From positions 186,001 to 250,000 of the forward strand of contig BCIM01000013.1 in NCBI GenBank assembly GCA_039545315.1: a DNA stretch of 64,000 bases. The letters are read 5' to 3'. Source of the stretch: Kondoa malvinella (lineage: Eukaryota; Basidiomycota; Agaricostilbomycetes; Agaricostilbales; Kondoaceae). A program made the position numbers and the translations under genes. The notes under the pieces are model-generated. The model searched no databases and was not told the origin of the DNA. It was given only the letters and a program-made list of their open reading frames with translations. Positions 1 to 9,510 of the stretch are shown piece after piece; positions within the stretch are counted from its first letter, which is position 1; each line of letters starts with the position of its first letter.

Positions 1-1343
1 GACTATAGTTTGTCTGTAACCGCGACATTGAGCTCCAGCAAAGCTTTGAAAAGATGAACTGCGACTCACTCATCAAAGAAGTCGCTCGTGTTGCATCCTT
101 CGTTTTCCCAACGTGATCGAGGTGCTCCCCAAGAACTTGGATTAGGACTACCGGTTGAGATGTCTGGTGGGATCTGATCACGGGGAAAGAAGAATACGCT
201 GATGCCGCTGTCATCCCACAGAGTGGCATAGCTGTAAACCAATCAGACAAGCCTGTGCAATCAAGAGAGTGCATACACTCCTCCGCCAATTCTGTTGAAG
301 CCTCCACCAAATGTCCTAGCATTCGGATCTACGAGAATCAGTATGAGCTATGCCTGACACCAAGGAGACCTAAACATACCTACATTCCCACAGCCGAGGT
401 TGTTTGGGCTGCTGTACACGTTGCAGTCTGATTCAATGATGCTGGATACGGCTTGCATGGGAGATTTCGTCTTGCAGCCTTCGGTTGTATGTAATGTGTA
501 GCGATTGAAGACATCGCTCAAAGGAAGGTAAGCCAAAGCATGCGAAGCCTGCGAGATTGACTGACTTGTTGACACCTTCCACACTGTACCAAAATTCAGG
601 GTCATCCAAGGTTGAGACAAGCAGAAACCTACATGTCTATTTCTCCCCCAGCACTGCACAATCTTGATAAGCCCAAATCCACCTGCTACAGAAAGAACGA
701 CTCACGGCCATGCACGAGTTGCCCCGACAGTCCAAAATGCTGGCCATGAGGCGCATCCAGTAGGCATATGGCGCGCATCAAGCAGCACTGCTCTTCACAC
801 CTTTAGCATTAAGCTCTTGCAATCAACATCCCACCCACGTAATTGGCCCTTCTTGAACTTCTCTTTGCTCGTAATGCGGACGGAATCCCGGTTCTGCCCA
901 AAAGCCAGATCTTTATGGTGGTCTACTCGAATGACAGGGTTGCCTCGACGATTGATATAAGCTAGAGGCTCTTTCCCATCTCGATCGCTGGTAGCTGCAT
1001 CATGATCCAGATAGTTGACCTGTTATATGATGAGCGCGCTTTCCCGACCTTGTGCAGGGATCAGGCTGACCATTCCATGCGTTGGGTCATCATGCGCAAA
1101 GAAATCAAACGCCTCGAAGAAGGAGCTATTTGACCAATCGTGTTGTAGCTATTCCCGAAGTGATGAACATACGTTCGACTGCCTGCTGCATGAACGCCTT
1201 ACATTCCAACTTGGGCCGGCCGAAGGTTGCTCCCAGCGCGCATGTAAGGCTTTGTGATTGCGCTTGGAGCGATGAGAAGCTGCGTTGGTATTGCTGACGA
1301 GCAGCGTGAGCAGACCAGCTGCGAGATATAAAGTTGCAATCAT
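1..1343 (-). CDS. GH16 family endo-beta-1,3(4)-glucanase, secreted, truncated by the window start
   Basis: The gene starts at ATG 1343 with a hydrophobic signal peptide (residues 1 to about 21, ending TNAAS) and runs off position 1. Minus-strand exons carry GH16 landmarks in order: a strand with RNSVRI-type residues near 850-960, the block HMPTGCASWPAFWTVG (about 720-770), GEIDI followed after an intron by VEGVN, YTLHTTEGC (about 470-510), then GGGFNRIGGGVYA, a DPxxW-like PNPSSWGAPRSRW and CNTSDFF near position 100. The catalytic GEIDIVE glutamates are present, split by a short intron. At least five introns are needed. Family knowledge: such enzymes hydrolyse or remodel beta-1,3/1,4-glucans of cell walls. 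The cysteine-rich laminarinase-type layout suggests an extracellular or wall-associated enzyme. The C-terminus lies outside the window, so a GPI tail cannot be judged. Confidence 0.85.
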
Positions 1344-1953
1344 ATTTTTGAATTGTAAAGGCGGGAAATCGTGTACAGAGTCGTATGCGAGACTGTCAAA
1401 GCCTGTAGATTAAGAGAGGAACCAGCCTCGAGATGTTTGAGCAAGCGAGTGTCAATGGTAGCAAAGGACCAAAGGTGCATTGTTCAAGGCGAATTTCATG
1501 ACAATAGACCGGCTCAAGCGAAACGCCTTGTTACGCACTTGGCGAAGGCATTGATCCCTTTACGCAGCCGCAAGGCTATGCAGGCGCCTTGGCCTTCTTG
1601 CACTCGCTCGGAACAGGAATGGCAACGCGTCGAGTCGCGCGGTTTTTTAACGATAACTCGTAACGGTACAGGCAGGTCCCTCTGTATCTGTGAGCAGGAC
1701 CACGAAAAACCTGCTAACCAATCGCACGCCGAGCTTTTCGCCATGTTTATCAATCAGACTGCTTTCCACACCTCTTAAGGTTGAATATTACCGTCAAAGG
1801 CCCATGTGCCTTTCCACCCTGACCCTGCCTGTTCTCTGCGCTGCCTGATTCCGATCTTTGCACATTTCACCCTGCCATTTGGGAGAATTTTCCTTAGCAT
1901 CTGCGACCCCTAGACTGTCCTCTTTCGCAGATTGAACCTCAACCTCTCCGCAA
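1344..1953. other. Intergenic region between divergent GH16 and HNH genes
   Basis: This 610-bp stretch lies between two divergent gene starts and probably holds both promoters. A 135-codon open frame at 1371-1778 has no family resemblance and is opposed by an equally open frame on the other strand, so I do not call it. Pyrimidine-rich sequence precedes the ATG at 1954. Confidence 0.5.
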
Positions 1954-3190
1954 ATGTATGCAGCTCCTACAGGTCACTCAAGCGATGCCAGGACAAACGC
2001 TGTTGTATATTTGGACACGGAAGAAGCGACTCTTCCTTTCTTAGCTTTCAGCGCACAAGATCTAGAGCTTTACGCGAAAGGAGCAGGAGTCGATCTGAGC
2101 AGAGACTGCTCCATCATCTTGGGCTGTAAAGGCACATTGTATGCGTTGTCGGATAAGGTCAAAGGCAAGGAAACGCCGCTGCTTCTTAGGCCCCAGGTTG
2201 GAGAGCTCTTCCTCTTTGTCCCCTCCGTACCCAGATTAGGTTCGCTCGTCTATCTCATTAAATGCCTATCGTTTGATTGAGCCTTTGGTCCAGTTTGGCG
2301 AGATTCTATGATTCATTTCAATGAGACGCACAAGGCGGCATCATCCAGATCGTCGAATTCGAGCACTAGCAGTAGTTCTAGCTCGAGATCGGCTGCCTTG
2401 ACAAGACGGCAGGAGCTAAGAAAGACTCTGGAACGAATGGATGGCAGCTGTCAAGTCACCGGTAGAACAGCAGCTTTCTCAGATGTAGCTCATCTAGTCA
2501 AAGCCTCAAAGCCGGACATGGTCAGTGCTTGTCTCTTACTCATCATTCCACGTTGCTTGACAGTATTGGCGATCAGGTCCCAGTGCATATTCTCGCATCC
2601 CGCTTATCCCTGTACCCTTCTAACGAGTCCGTCTTTGGAACATTGGCTGACTCGTATGATCCTCGTCTGGCAATCCTGCTCGACAGTGGTCTGCGTAGAA
2701 TGCTAGATGCGAATCAATGCTACTTCAGAGTGCCGGATAATGTGAGTTCATCGTTAGTCTCGTCGTCTCACAATATCCTGACTGGCCGCAAAAGACCAAT
2801 ACAGCAATCAAATTAGCAGGAACCGATAGCGAGACGATGCGGATGTTACACGACTTTCACGTACGTCAACCTTCCAAACCAAGAACAAAAACCTTTAGAT
2901 CCTAACAGCAGCTTCTCCATCACTCGCGACCCAGCCGATATGGCCCCTCTTCAAGTCTTTTGGGATTGGTGCACCGGAAGCAAGTTGTTATACCTGTTTG
3001 GCACGAAAGAAGCGTTGGAGTGTCAAAGCAATGCGACCTGGTCAAGGTAGTAGAAGAGTGGAAACAGCAATTGAGAGCGAGTAAAGCCAGGTCAGTGTCT
3101 CGTCCATGCAACCGTTGTCTCGCTGAAGTAGACTGCCAACAGCCGAAGAACCGCTTCAGATGGTTCGATAGCAGGCGAATGAAGCTCTGA
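1954..3190 (+). CDS. HNH-fold domain protein (fungal HNH_2-like), possibly catalytically inactive
   Basis: Exon 1 encodes an acidic N-terminus from ATG 1954. A later exon (about 2308-2520) carries a Ser-rich linker and then ERMDGSCQVTGRT...VAHLVKAS, which resembles the first half of fungal HNH_2 domains (CxVTG followed by AHLxP). After an intron (about 2521-2575) the next exon has DPRLAILLDSGLRRMLDAN, matching the DPRNGLLL...LHxxFD part of the fold. In my alignment the usual Asn is Leu and the second His is Arg, so nuclease activity is doubtful. Further exons near 2820-2870 and 2925-3060 continue a C-terminal tail (DPADMAPLQVFWDWC). Exon junctions in 2200-2310 and the 3' end are uncertain; the end given is the outer limit. 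Family members of unknown function are common in fungi. Confidence 0.5.
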
Positions 3191-3237
3191 ATAGGCCATA
3201 CGTCTGACTCCGGGATGATGCTATATGCGGACAGCTG

Positions 3238-3271
3238 TCACTTTGTAATATTCATCACTTTGTAATATTCA
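3238..3271. repeat. Two perfect tandem copies of a 17-bp unit
   Basis: The unit tcactttgtaatattca occurs at 3238-3254 and again at 3255-3271. The pair is flanked by atgcggaca on both sides (3225-3233 and 3272-3280). It lies between the 3' ends of two convergent genes. Confidence 0.9.
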
Positions 3272-3406
3272 ATGCGGACATGAATACTGGTCATTTCTGT
3301 GTGCAGGTGGGCCGAGCGAATGCATTGGTTCTTTGATACAAACGCCTGTCCTTCTTGCACTCGCTTAGGACATAGCTAGTAGCGAGTTGGGTCGCCCGGG
3401 TCTACT

Positions 3407-4598
3407 CTACCGAACGGCTGCATCAAGGATGATTCGTAAGTATATCAAAAGACCATACCATCTGCGTCTCTGAGAAAGAGCAGGTGAAGCAACTTCGACT
3501 TCAATTTTAGGCACTTTGAAAGCTCGCTCGTCTGCGCGTCCAGGTGACGAGTACACTTCGTATTCTGCTCGCGAACGCTTGTTGTCTGATTGTAATTTGA
3601 TGGGAGAGCGCAAAGTGGTCGACCCGTCTTTCCAGATGCTGTCACCAAAGTAAGTAAGTTGATTGCTAGAAGGGGAAATCTGTTGAGCTGAATGATGCTG
3701 CAGCTGACCAAGTGAGGTGAATGATGAAGCGCCAGGAGAGTCTAAAGACGCCTTGTTACTGAACATAAGAACGGACATGTGACTGGTGGGATTGGCTGCA
3801 CTAGAAGTAGACGGCGATAAAAGCTGCTGAACCTCTTCCTCCTCTGCTTTACTACTGAGTTCCCCATAACCCGAATCATCTGCGTACTCTGCACTGAGCG
3901 CAACATCTTCACATTCGACTTTAACAGCATCATCCAAAGCGTAAGCAGGGGTAGCAGCTCGAGATCGAATAGAACGAGTGTCTGAGCTGTTGTAATGCTC
4001 AACGATGACGGGCAAGAGAGAGTCTGGATCATGATCATGGCTTTCGCGCTTCTTCTTGAGTGGTGTGGGTGGTTTGATCTCCATCTTGGGCGGAGAGTAC
4101 AAGATTGGAGGTTGTTCAGAGAAGCGCACATTTCGCTTGACTTTTTGATGAGCATAGGTAGTTGCAGACAATGACAGGGCATGAGAGGGGGAGGGTGCGT
4201 CAGATTTGTGGTCTTTGACTGGAAAAGAGGGCTGAAGAGGCATTCGATCAAGCAAGCTCATAAAGTCATTCTCGTCAATGATGGGCATCCCAAGGGCACG
4301 CAATCTACGCGAACAGTTAGGATTCACTGGCGCATGAACACAGAGGTATTATTGACCTTTCTATCAACGGACAGTGTCTGGCAGAGGCAACAAAGAAATG
4401 GATCAAAGGCATCTTGGTGTGACGCATGTAGGCTCTTGTAGCGATAATACCTCCTCGAGCAGCTGTAAGTAAGAGAGACACAGCCAGTGAGACAAACGAA
4501 AGAAGGCACGGGCGGGATTTGGACAGACTGAAATAATGCATAAGCTGCTGCCTACTGGCGAGACTGCTGCCAAAGAAAGCAACTGGAGCGTGAGACAT
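3407..4598 (-). CDS. Ser-rich protein with an N-terminal BRCT-like segment
   Basis: The proposed start is ATG 4598. Exon 1 (MSHAPVAFFGSSLA) joins across a roughly 105-nt intron to ARGGIIATRAY...FFVASARHC, then across a 52-nt intron (donor after 4355, acceptor gcgtag near 4305) to LRALGMPIIDENDFMSLLDRM. Each junction keeps frame. The assembled first 65 residues resemble a compact BRCT fold: an N-terminal hydrophobic strand, a GG turn, a HF-VAS strand, and the final LGxPIIxExDFxxLL helix. The remaining roughly 300 residues are low complexity, rich in Ser/Pro/Glu with basic patches (PLKKKRE, NKRSR), as in nuclear phosphoproteins. A DNA-damage or chromatin role would fit BRCT proteins but is inference. 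The last codons may be altered by a small terminal intron that moves the stop to about 3402. Confidence 0.55.
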
Positions 4599-4864
4599 GT
4601 TAGGAGTTGACGAGACAGGTATCGAGAGTGCCAAGTATCGATCGTGGTGCGACTTGTGATAGTGGTTCGGGTCAAGCAGATCTTTCGCAGACAATGCATG
4701 CCTTCAAACTTCAAACTCTCAGACTTAGCAGAATTTCGAGTAGCGCAAGACTGGCAAAGACAATTGTGATAGCAAAGACAGCATTCAATAACACCCGAAA
4801 GCCTATATACACTTGCCTTTGACACGGCATGACAATCACGTAATCTTGCAACCCAGCATCCACT

Positions 4865-5824
4865 TCATTCGCCTCTCACATCCGAAGTCTGCCATAAAGT
4901 CCCAGCTACCGTCTCCCTCATCGAATCCCTCTCGGCAGCAATGTTGAGCAGGTTAAGTGACGCTCTAAACTTTTCAGATTCCGTCGGACCGGTAACAACA
5001 GCTGGTGGTTTGAGAGCTGCGAAACCTTGAGAAAGAGGCAGGGTGTAAAGACGACGAGGAGCGCTGTTTGATTCTTGCGGAAGTAGTCGAGGGGAGGATG
5101 TTGCTTCGACAGATCGATTGGACAGATTGGAAGCTGCGCGTTGACGTTTAACAGGTGGTTGAGCTGGAGATTGTAAAGACTGTGACGCAGATCCTGGTGA
5201 ACGCGCAGAGAGCTTGTCTCGCAAGGCGGACATGACCGTAGCGTGGCACGGCGGGGTAGAGTCGGGGACCGGTACGGAGGATAATTTGCGTTTTCGAGAG
5301 CTGGGCTTGGCTTGGCGCGAAGATGACTTCTCCGGGCCAGAAGAGACCGTTGTCGCAACAGACTCGTTGTCTGATGGAGAAGAGCGATCTGATTGGCGGG
5401 AAGAGACGACAGAAGATCCGGTAGAGGGCATGCGTTCTAAAGTAGCGAGCATGAGACAGGGTTTCTAATGATAGAGCAAAAAAAGAGACTTGCCTATCGC
5501 AGGTCCTGGTGTTTCTGAAGTAAATCCTTGACTCGCAGCAGCTACTGATAGCGCTTGGACAGCCAAGACATAGCTCAAAGCTGTCAACCTCTGAATAACC
5601 GAACTGGTCAAAATCGTTCATGAACAGAAGGACGATGTACATACCTCGTCCTCGGCCTTCTTGGCTTGTAAAAGAGCCAACAGCATCGCCCTGTCTTCAT
5701 TCCCTTCTCGCTTGAACGATTCGACAATGGATGTCAGCGAAGGCGAGCAGTCGTGTCCTGCGCCAAGCTTGGTAGGCTTGCCTCGGACTGCTTCAGCTGC
5801 GAGCTTGTCGAAGGCTTGTTGCAT
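4865..5824 (-). CDS. Uncharacterised Ser/Pro-rich nuclear-type protein
   Basis: Three exons give one continuous frame: 5824-5645 (60 codons, phase 0), 5590-5546 (15 codons), and 5464-4865 with the stop. Exon 1 is helical (MQQAFDKLAAEAV... EDRAMLLALLQAKKAEDE) and continues into RLTALSYVLAVQALS, a likely helical or coiled-coil N-terminal domain of about 75 residues. Exon 3 is low complexity with basic clusters (SSRKRKLSS, PVKRQRAA) that look like nuclear localisation signals, and it ends in a short helical tail (EKFRASLNLLNIAAERDSM). I do not recognise the family. An open frame extends upstream to 6124, so an earlier start or 5' exon cannot be excluded. It is codirectional with the BRCT-like gene, about 270 bp upstream of it. 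Confidence 0.6.
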
Positions 5825-7309
5825 TTCGACCAATGTTATTAATAGAGAAGTGGTATTCACGAAAGCGATGCCAAGAGGTTTGCGCGGAGCTTGCTGCCAA
5901 CTTTCTTTTGAAGAAATTGATAGAAAGTGTAAAGGACTACGTGGTGGTGCACGATAGAAGCTGCGCAAAGGCTCAAAGTCCAAGAACATCTTCTGCCAAG
6001 GAATACTTGGACAGCCAAAAAAAGCCTTGCAGCTAATTTTGAACCATTGCCAACTGACGAAAGCCAGATGTATGGATCGAAGCAGACCAGGCTCCTTGAT
6101 GTGCTGTTGCAGTGCATCAAACATCTTTAGAAATAGTAGCCCAAGCCTTGGCGCCCATTATAGCACGGAGTGCGCCGTCTGAACCATTATTCCGGGTTCG
6201 AAAAGATAAGATAAGAAGCGAAAATCCATTTCGCCTAGCAGAAACACAGGCGTCGCTTCATAGCCAGATGCAGAGTGGGTGAACAGCAGATGTGAGGCAT
6301 ATGAAGATGACACATAGGGACGAGTTTCCATTCGGAGACTCGCCCACCCTTGGCACCGCGTATCTGCGGAACCGGATGTGTATATATATAGGGCGAGGGT
6401 GACAAACGTGCGGAATGCCAGAACTGTGTAGTGCTGTTGTGCCAGCAGTAGAATACTGGCAGGTGGCCTGTTTGACGTTGTACTAGGGCGTACTTTGATT
6501 CAGAGAGGAAGTAGAGCGCGCTTTGCTTTGAGAGGAAGAGGTAAAACATGGAGCGCTGATTGAAGGAGTGACGAGCAAGGATCATATAATTTGCATGAGG
6601 TGTGTAAGAGGGTCTGGCGTGCTCAAGCAAGCATGGGAATCAAAGTTCGCAAGAGCGTACGAAAGCAGAGCGTAGCTAATTCCGTCTTTGTGCCGCAAAC
6701 GCCCTTAATACGATGCTGAGGCAGTCAGACAGCATATTTGCCTGCGATGAAGCTTGTATGGCCATAGCAGGAGTAGAAAGAAGAAACAGATATGAACCCA
6801 GTGCCAATCTGCAGACAAAGCAAGCGAGAGACGAATTTAGCTGTGCTTCGCGTCGTCGCTGATCTGAGGAGTACTTTCTAGGCAAGAAGGAAGCCTTGAG
6901 CTTGCCAGAACACGCAAAAGAGTAAATCGATAAGGTTGCTCGCGAGCTCGATCACAGATCTTGCTGGTACTGCACGCAGACAAAGCACGACGCGAGAACC
7001 AAAGGCATTCGGAATTGTCACGACAAGGCAGCGCAGTATTTTGGACAGTTGGGTGCAAAGAACAGCGCCAACCCAAGGCAATTTGATGATCACGGAAGCT
7101 GTAGGCCATGCAGCAGGGCCAGATGTGAATCAGGTATTTTCTACAAGTTGTCAGATCATGGGTTAGAAGAAAGCCAGCATCTCATTAATTCGAGCACCAC
7201 CTACGCACCTGAGCCTGGCCGCGTGCAAACAGAAGATACACAGAAGCATTCGCGAAATACTCCACTGTCATACCAGGGCCTGCGTATACGCTTGGAGCGC
7301 AAGTCAAAC
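5825..7309. other. Long intergenic region with no supported gene
   Basis: About 1.5 kb separates the divergent starts of the Ser-rich gene and the polymerase gene. Short open frames exist on both strands (for example 6235-6630 minus and 6936-7166 plus), but none has recognisable domains or a credible exon chain. A TATA-like run (tgtatatatatag) lies near 6378-6390. A T-loop-like gggttcgaa at about 6191 lacks a matching tRNA cloverleaf. Confidence 0.4.
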
Positions 7310-9289
7310 ATGTTCCCCTCCAAGAAATCGTCCCGCAAGCGCATCATATTAGCTTTCGACCTGGACAATTTCTACTGCGCCTGTGAACGTATCAGAGATC
7401 CAAGGTTGTGCAACAAACCAGTCGGAATTCAGCAGAAGCAGGTTCGCCTCTATCGCTGTGTGTTCCGGGCTATGATAAACACATATTGGTTAGATCCTAG
7501 CTACGGCCTCGTATGAAGCAAGAGCTCTCGGCGTTGGCAAGCTTCAACTTGTCAAAGAGGCCATCAATGTATGCCCGGAGCTCATCATCGTCAATGGTTA
7601 GTCAAACCTAGCAGCAAGCTATAGAGGGAGATCGGAGCTGATTCTGTCGCAGGCGAAGATCTGACGCATTATAGAGCGTTCTCCCGCAAGATATGGAGGC
7701 TGGTAAAGTCAATTTGTGGTGGCAATATCGAAAAGCTCGGAATGGATGAATGTCAGTGCTCTCCATTAGGCCAAGAGCTTGCAAATGATAGTCAGACAGT
7801 GTTCTGCGATGTCACTGAGCTGGTGGATCAGCATATTAAAGAAGTCGACAGCGCAACACAATCTTCCAGTCAAGCCTTCTTCAATCTCAATCTCAAGCGG
7901 ACGAGCACCCAAGATCGCTCGACTGGTTTCTACTACGACCCAAGTGAAGTCAGCGGCTACGTCGTACCGGAAGAATCAAATATAAAAGACTCTGAGGAGC
8001 GTCGGCGACTTCGGATCGGCTCTCATCTTGCCTTTTACGTGCGCGATAAGATTTACTCTGAGCTGGGATTCACCACATCTGCTGGCGTATCGCATTCCAA
8101 ATTGCTTTCGAAGCTCATAGTCAGTCGATCGTCCCATATTTAATGCTTGCTTGCTTACCAAGGGTCAGGCATCCATCAACAAGCCCGCAAAGCAGACAAC
8201 TTGGTATCCTATAGAGGACACCGAAGAAGCTCGAAAAGCTTTCATGGCTCCCTACCAGCTTGGAAAGTATGTTGTTCCTCGCATATAACTGTTTTTTGCT
8301 GATCTTGAGCAGAATACCCGGCTATGGCTATAAAACAATCAAGATCCTACGGCATCACCTGTTTGGGGACGAACTACCTTCAGCTGGCGCTTTCACTGAT
8401 GCACCGGAAGATACACACCCATATGAACATTTAAAACAAGTAGCAGAAGAAGAAACTGAACGGCCATTGATCGTGCAGGATGTGCGGGAGAAAGCAACCG
8501 CTCGCCAGTTCAGGCAATGGTACGGCGAACGACTAGGTAATCGATTATGGTCTTTACTGCTTGGGGAGGATGATGAGCCTGTGAATTCGGCACCGGATTA
8601 TCCTGCGACCATTAGTGTGGAAGATAGCTACCCACGTAAGCTCTAAGAGAGTCTCGCTTCAATCATTCACTTACATCTTTACAGAGCTAATGAATTATGA
8701 AGAAGCTCTGATGCACGTGCGCGAACTCACGACGGCGCTCATGCGAAGGCTTCAGCTAGAGCTAGTGGACGAGCCAGCATCTCTTCTACCACCGAGCGTC
8801 GGTAATAGGCAGGTCTTTGCTCGATATTCGCAGAACATTCGTCTATCTACTAGGATAGACCGGAACAGCAGAGAAACGCAAACCATGAAAGCGCCAGCGG
8901 AGATCTTTGACCTGAAATTATCACCAAGGCAAAGGTCCGACGTACTGATCGACCATGGTCTATCTACCTTCCTACGCAAAGCGATGGACGCGCATCCTCA
9001 AGGTCATTTGCGTATCATCAATGTCGCCGCAGTCAATTTCGTTACCGAAGCACCTCCCGCGGATGTCAGAAGCTTATTCACCGAGAACAAGAAAAGACCT
9101 AGAATAACTCAGGATAGATGGAGCACCATGGCTAGTGCAGATATTGACGAAGCGACACTGAACGAATTACCACCTGAGATGGCTGCTGAAATACGAAAGT
9201 CGCTCAATATGCCTGAACCATCTGCTAAAAAGAGCAAAAAGAGCAAGAGCGAGTCGGCAGAACTAGTATCTTGTGATTGGCCAAAGTGA
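7310..9289 (+). CDS. POLI: Y-family translesion DNA polymerase, iota type, with a C-terminal ubiquitin-binding motif
   Basis: The start at ATG 7310 places the metal-binding motif (FDLDNFYCACE) at about residue 20. An intron ending at ttag before ATCCTAGC restores SYEARALGV, followed by VNGEDLTHYR, which is characteristic of the iota subfamily. After a 48-nt intron the catalytic GMDE is followed by LFCDVTELV, matching the SxDE palm motif. Later exons give GVSHSKLLSKL (palm/fingers end), IPGYGYKT (thumb helix-hairpin-helix), and the little-finger region. Near the C-terminus, DIDEATLNELPPEMAAEIRKSL fits the UBM consensus (Leu-Pro core) that binds ubiquitinated PCNA in pol iota and Rev1. About five short introns are needed. 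Pol iota bypasses template lesions. Rad30/pol eta is the alternative, but the NGEDL block and the UBM in place of a UBZ finger argue for iota. It is convergent with the MIT-domain gene. Confidence 0.85.
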
Positions 9290-9510
9290 GTTAATCTCTT
9301 GAGCTGTAATCGAGAGCTTAACTTGCCCCTAGATGCGGCGCAAAGCTTTTACCAGGTGCAGCAGACAAGCACAAGAAGTGGCATCGAAGCAGTAGCAAGG
9401 GTTAAGAATGAATGCCAGTGCAATGCCACTTGTCACATTACAACGTACTGCGCCCAACTTCTATACAGCTACTGCTTTGCCCAAGTCGTACTAAACCACA
9501 CAAAACCTAA

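Noticed and set aside
1371..1778. 135-codon plus-strand open frame between GH16 and HNH
   Set aside because: No domain, no intron logic, and the opposite strand is equally open.
6120..6220. T-loop-like gggttcgaa suggesting a tRNA
   Set aside because: No 7-bp acceptor stem, D-arm or anticodon arm can be drawn around it.
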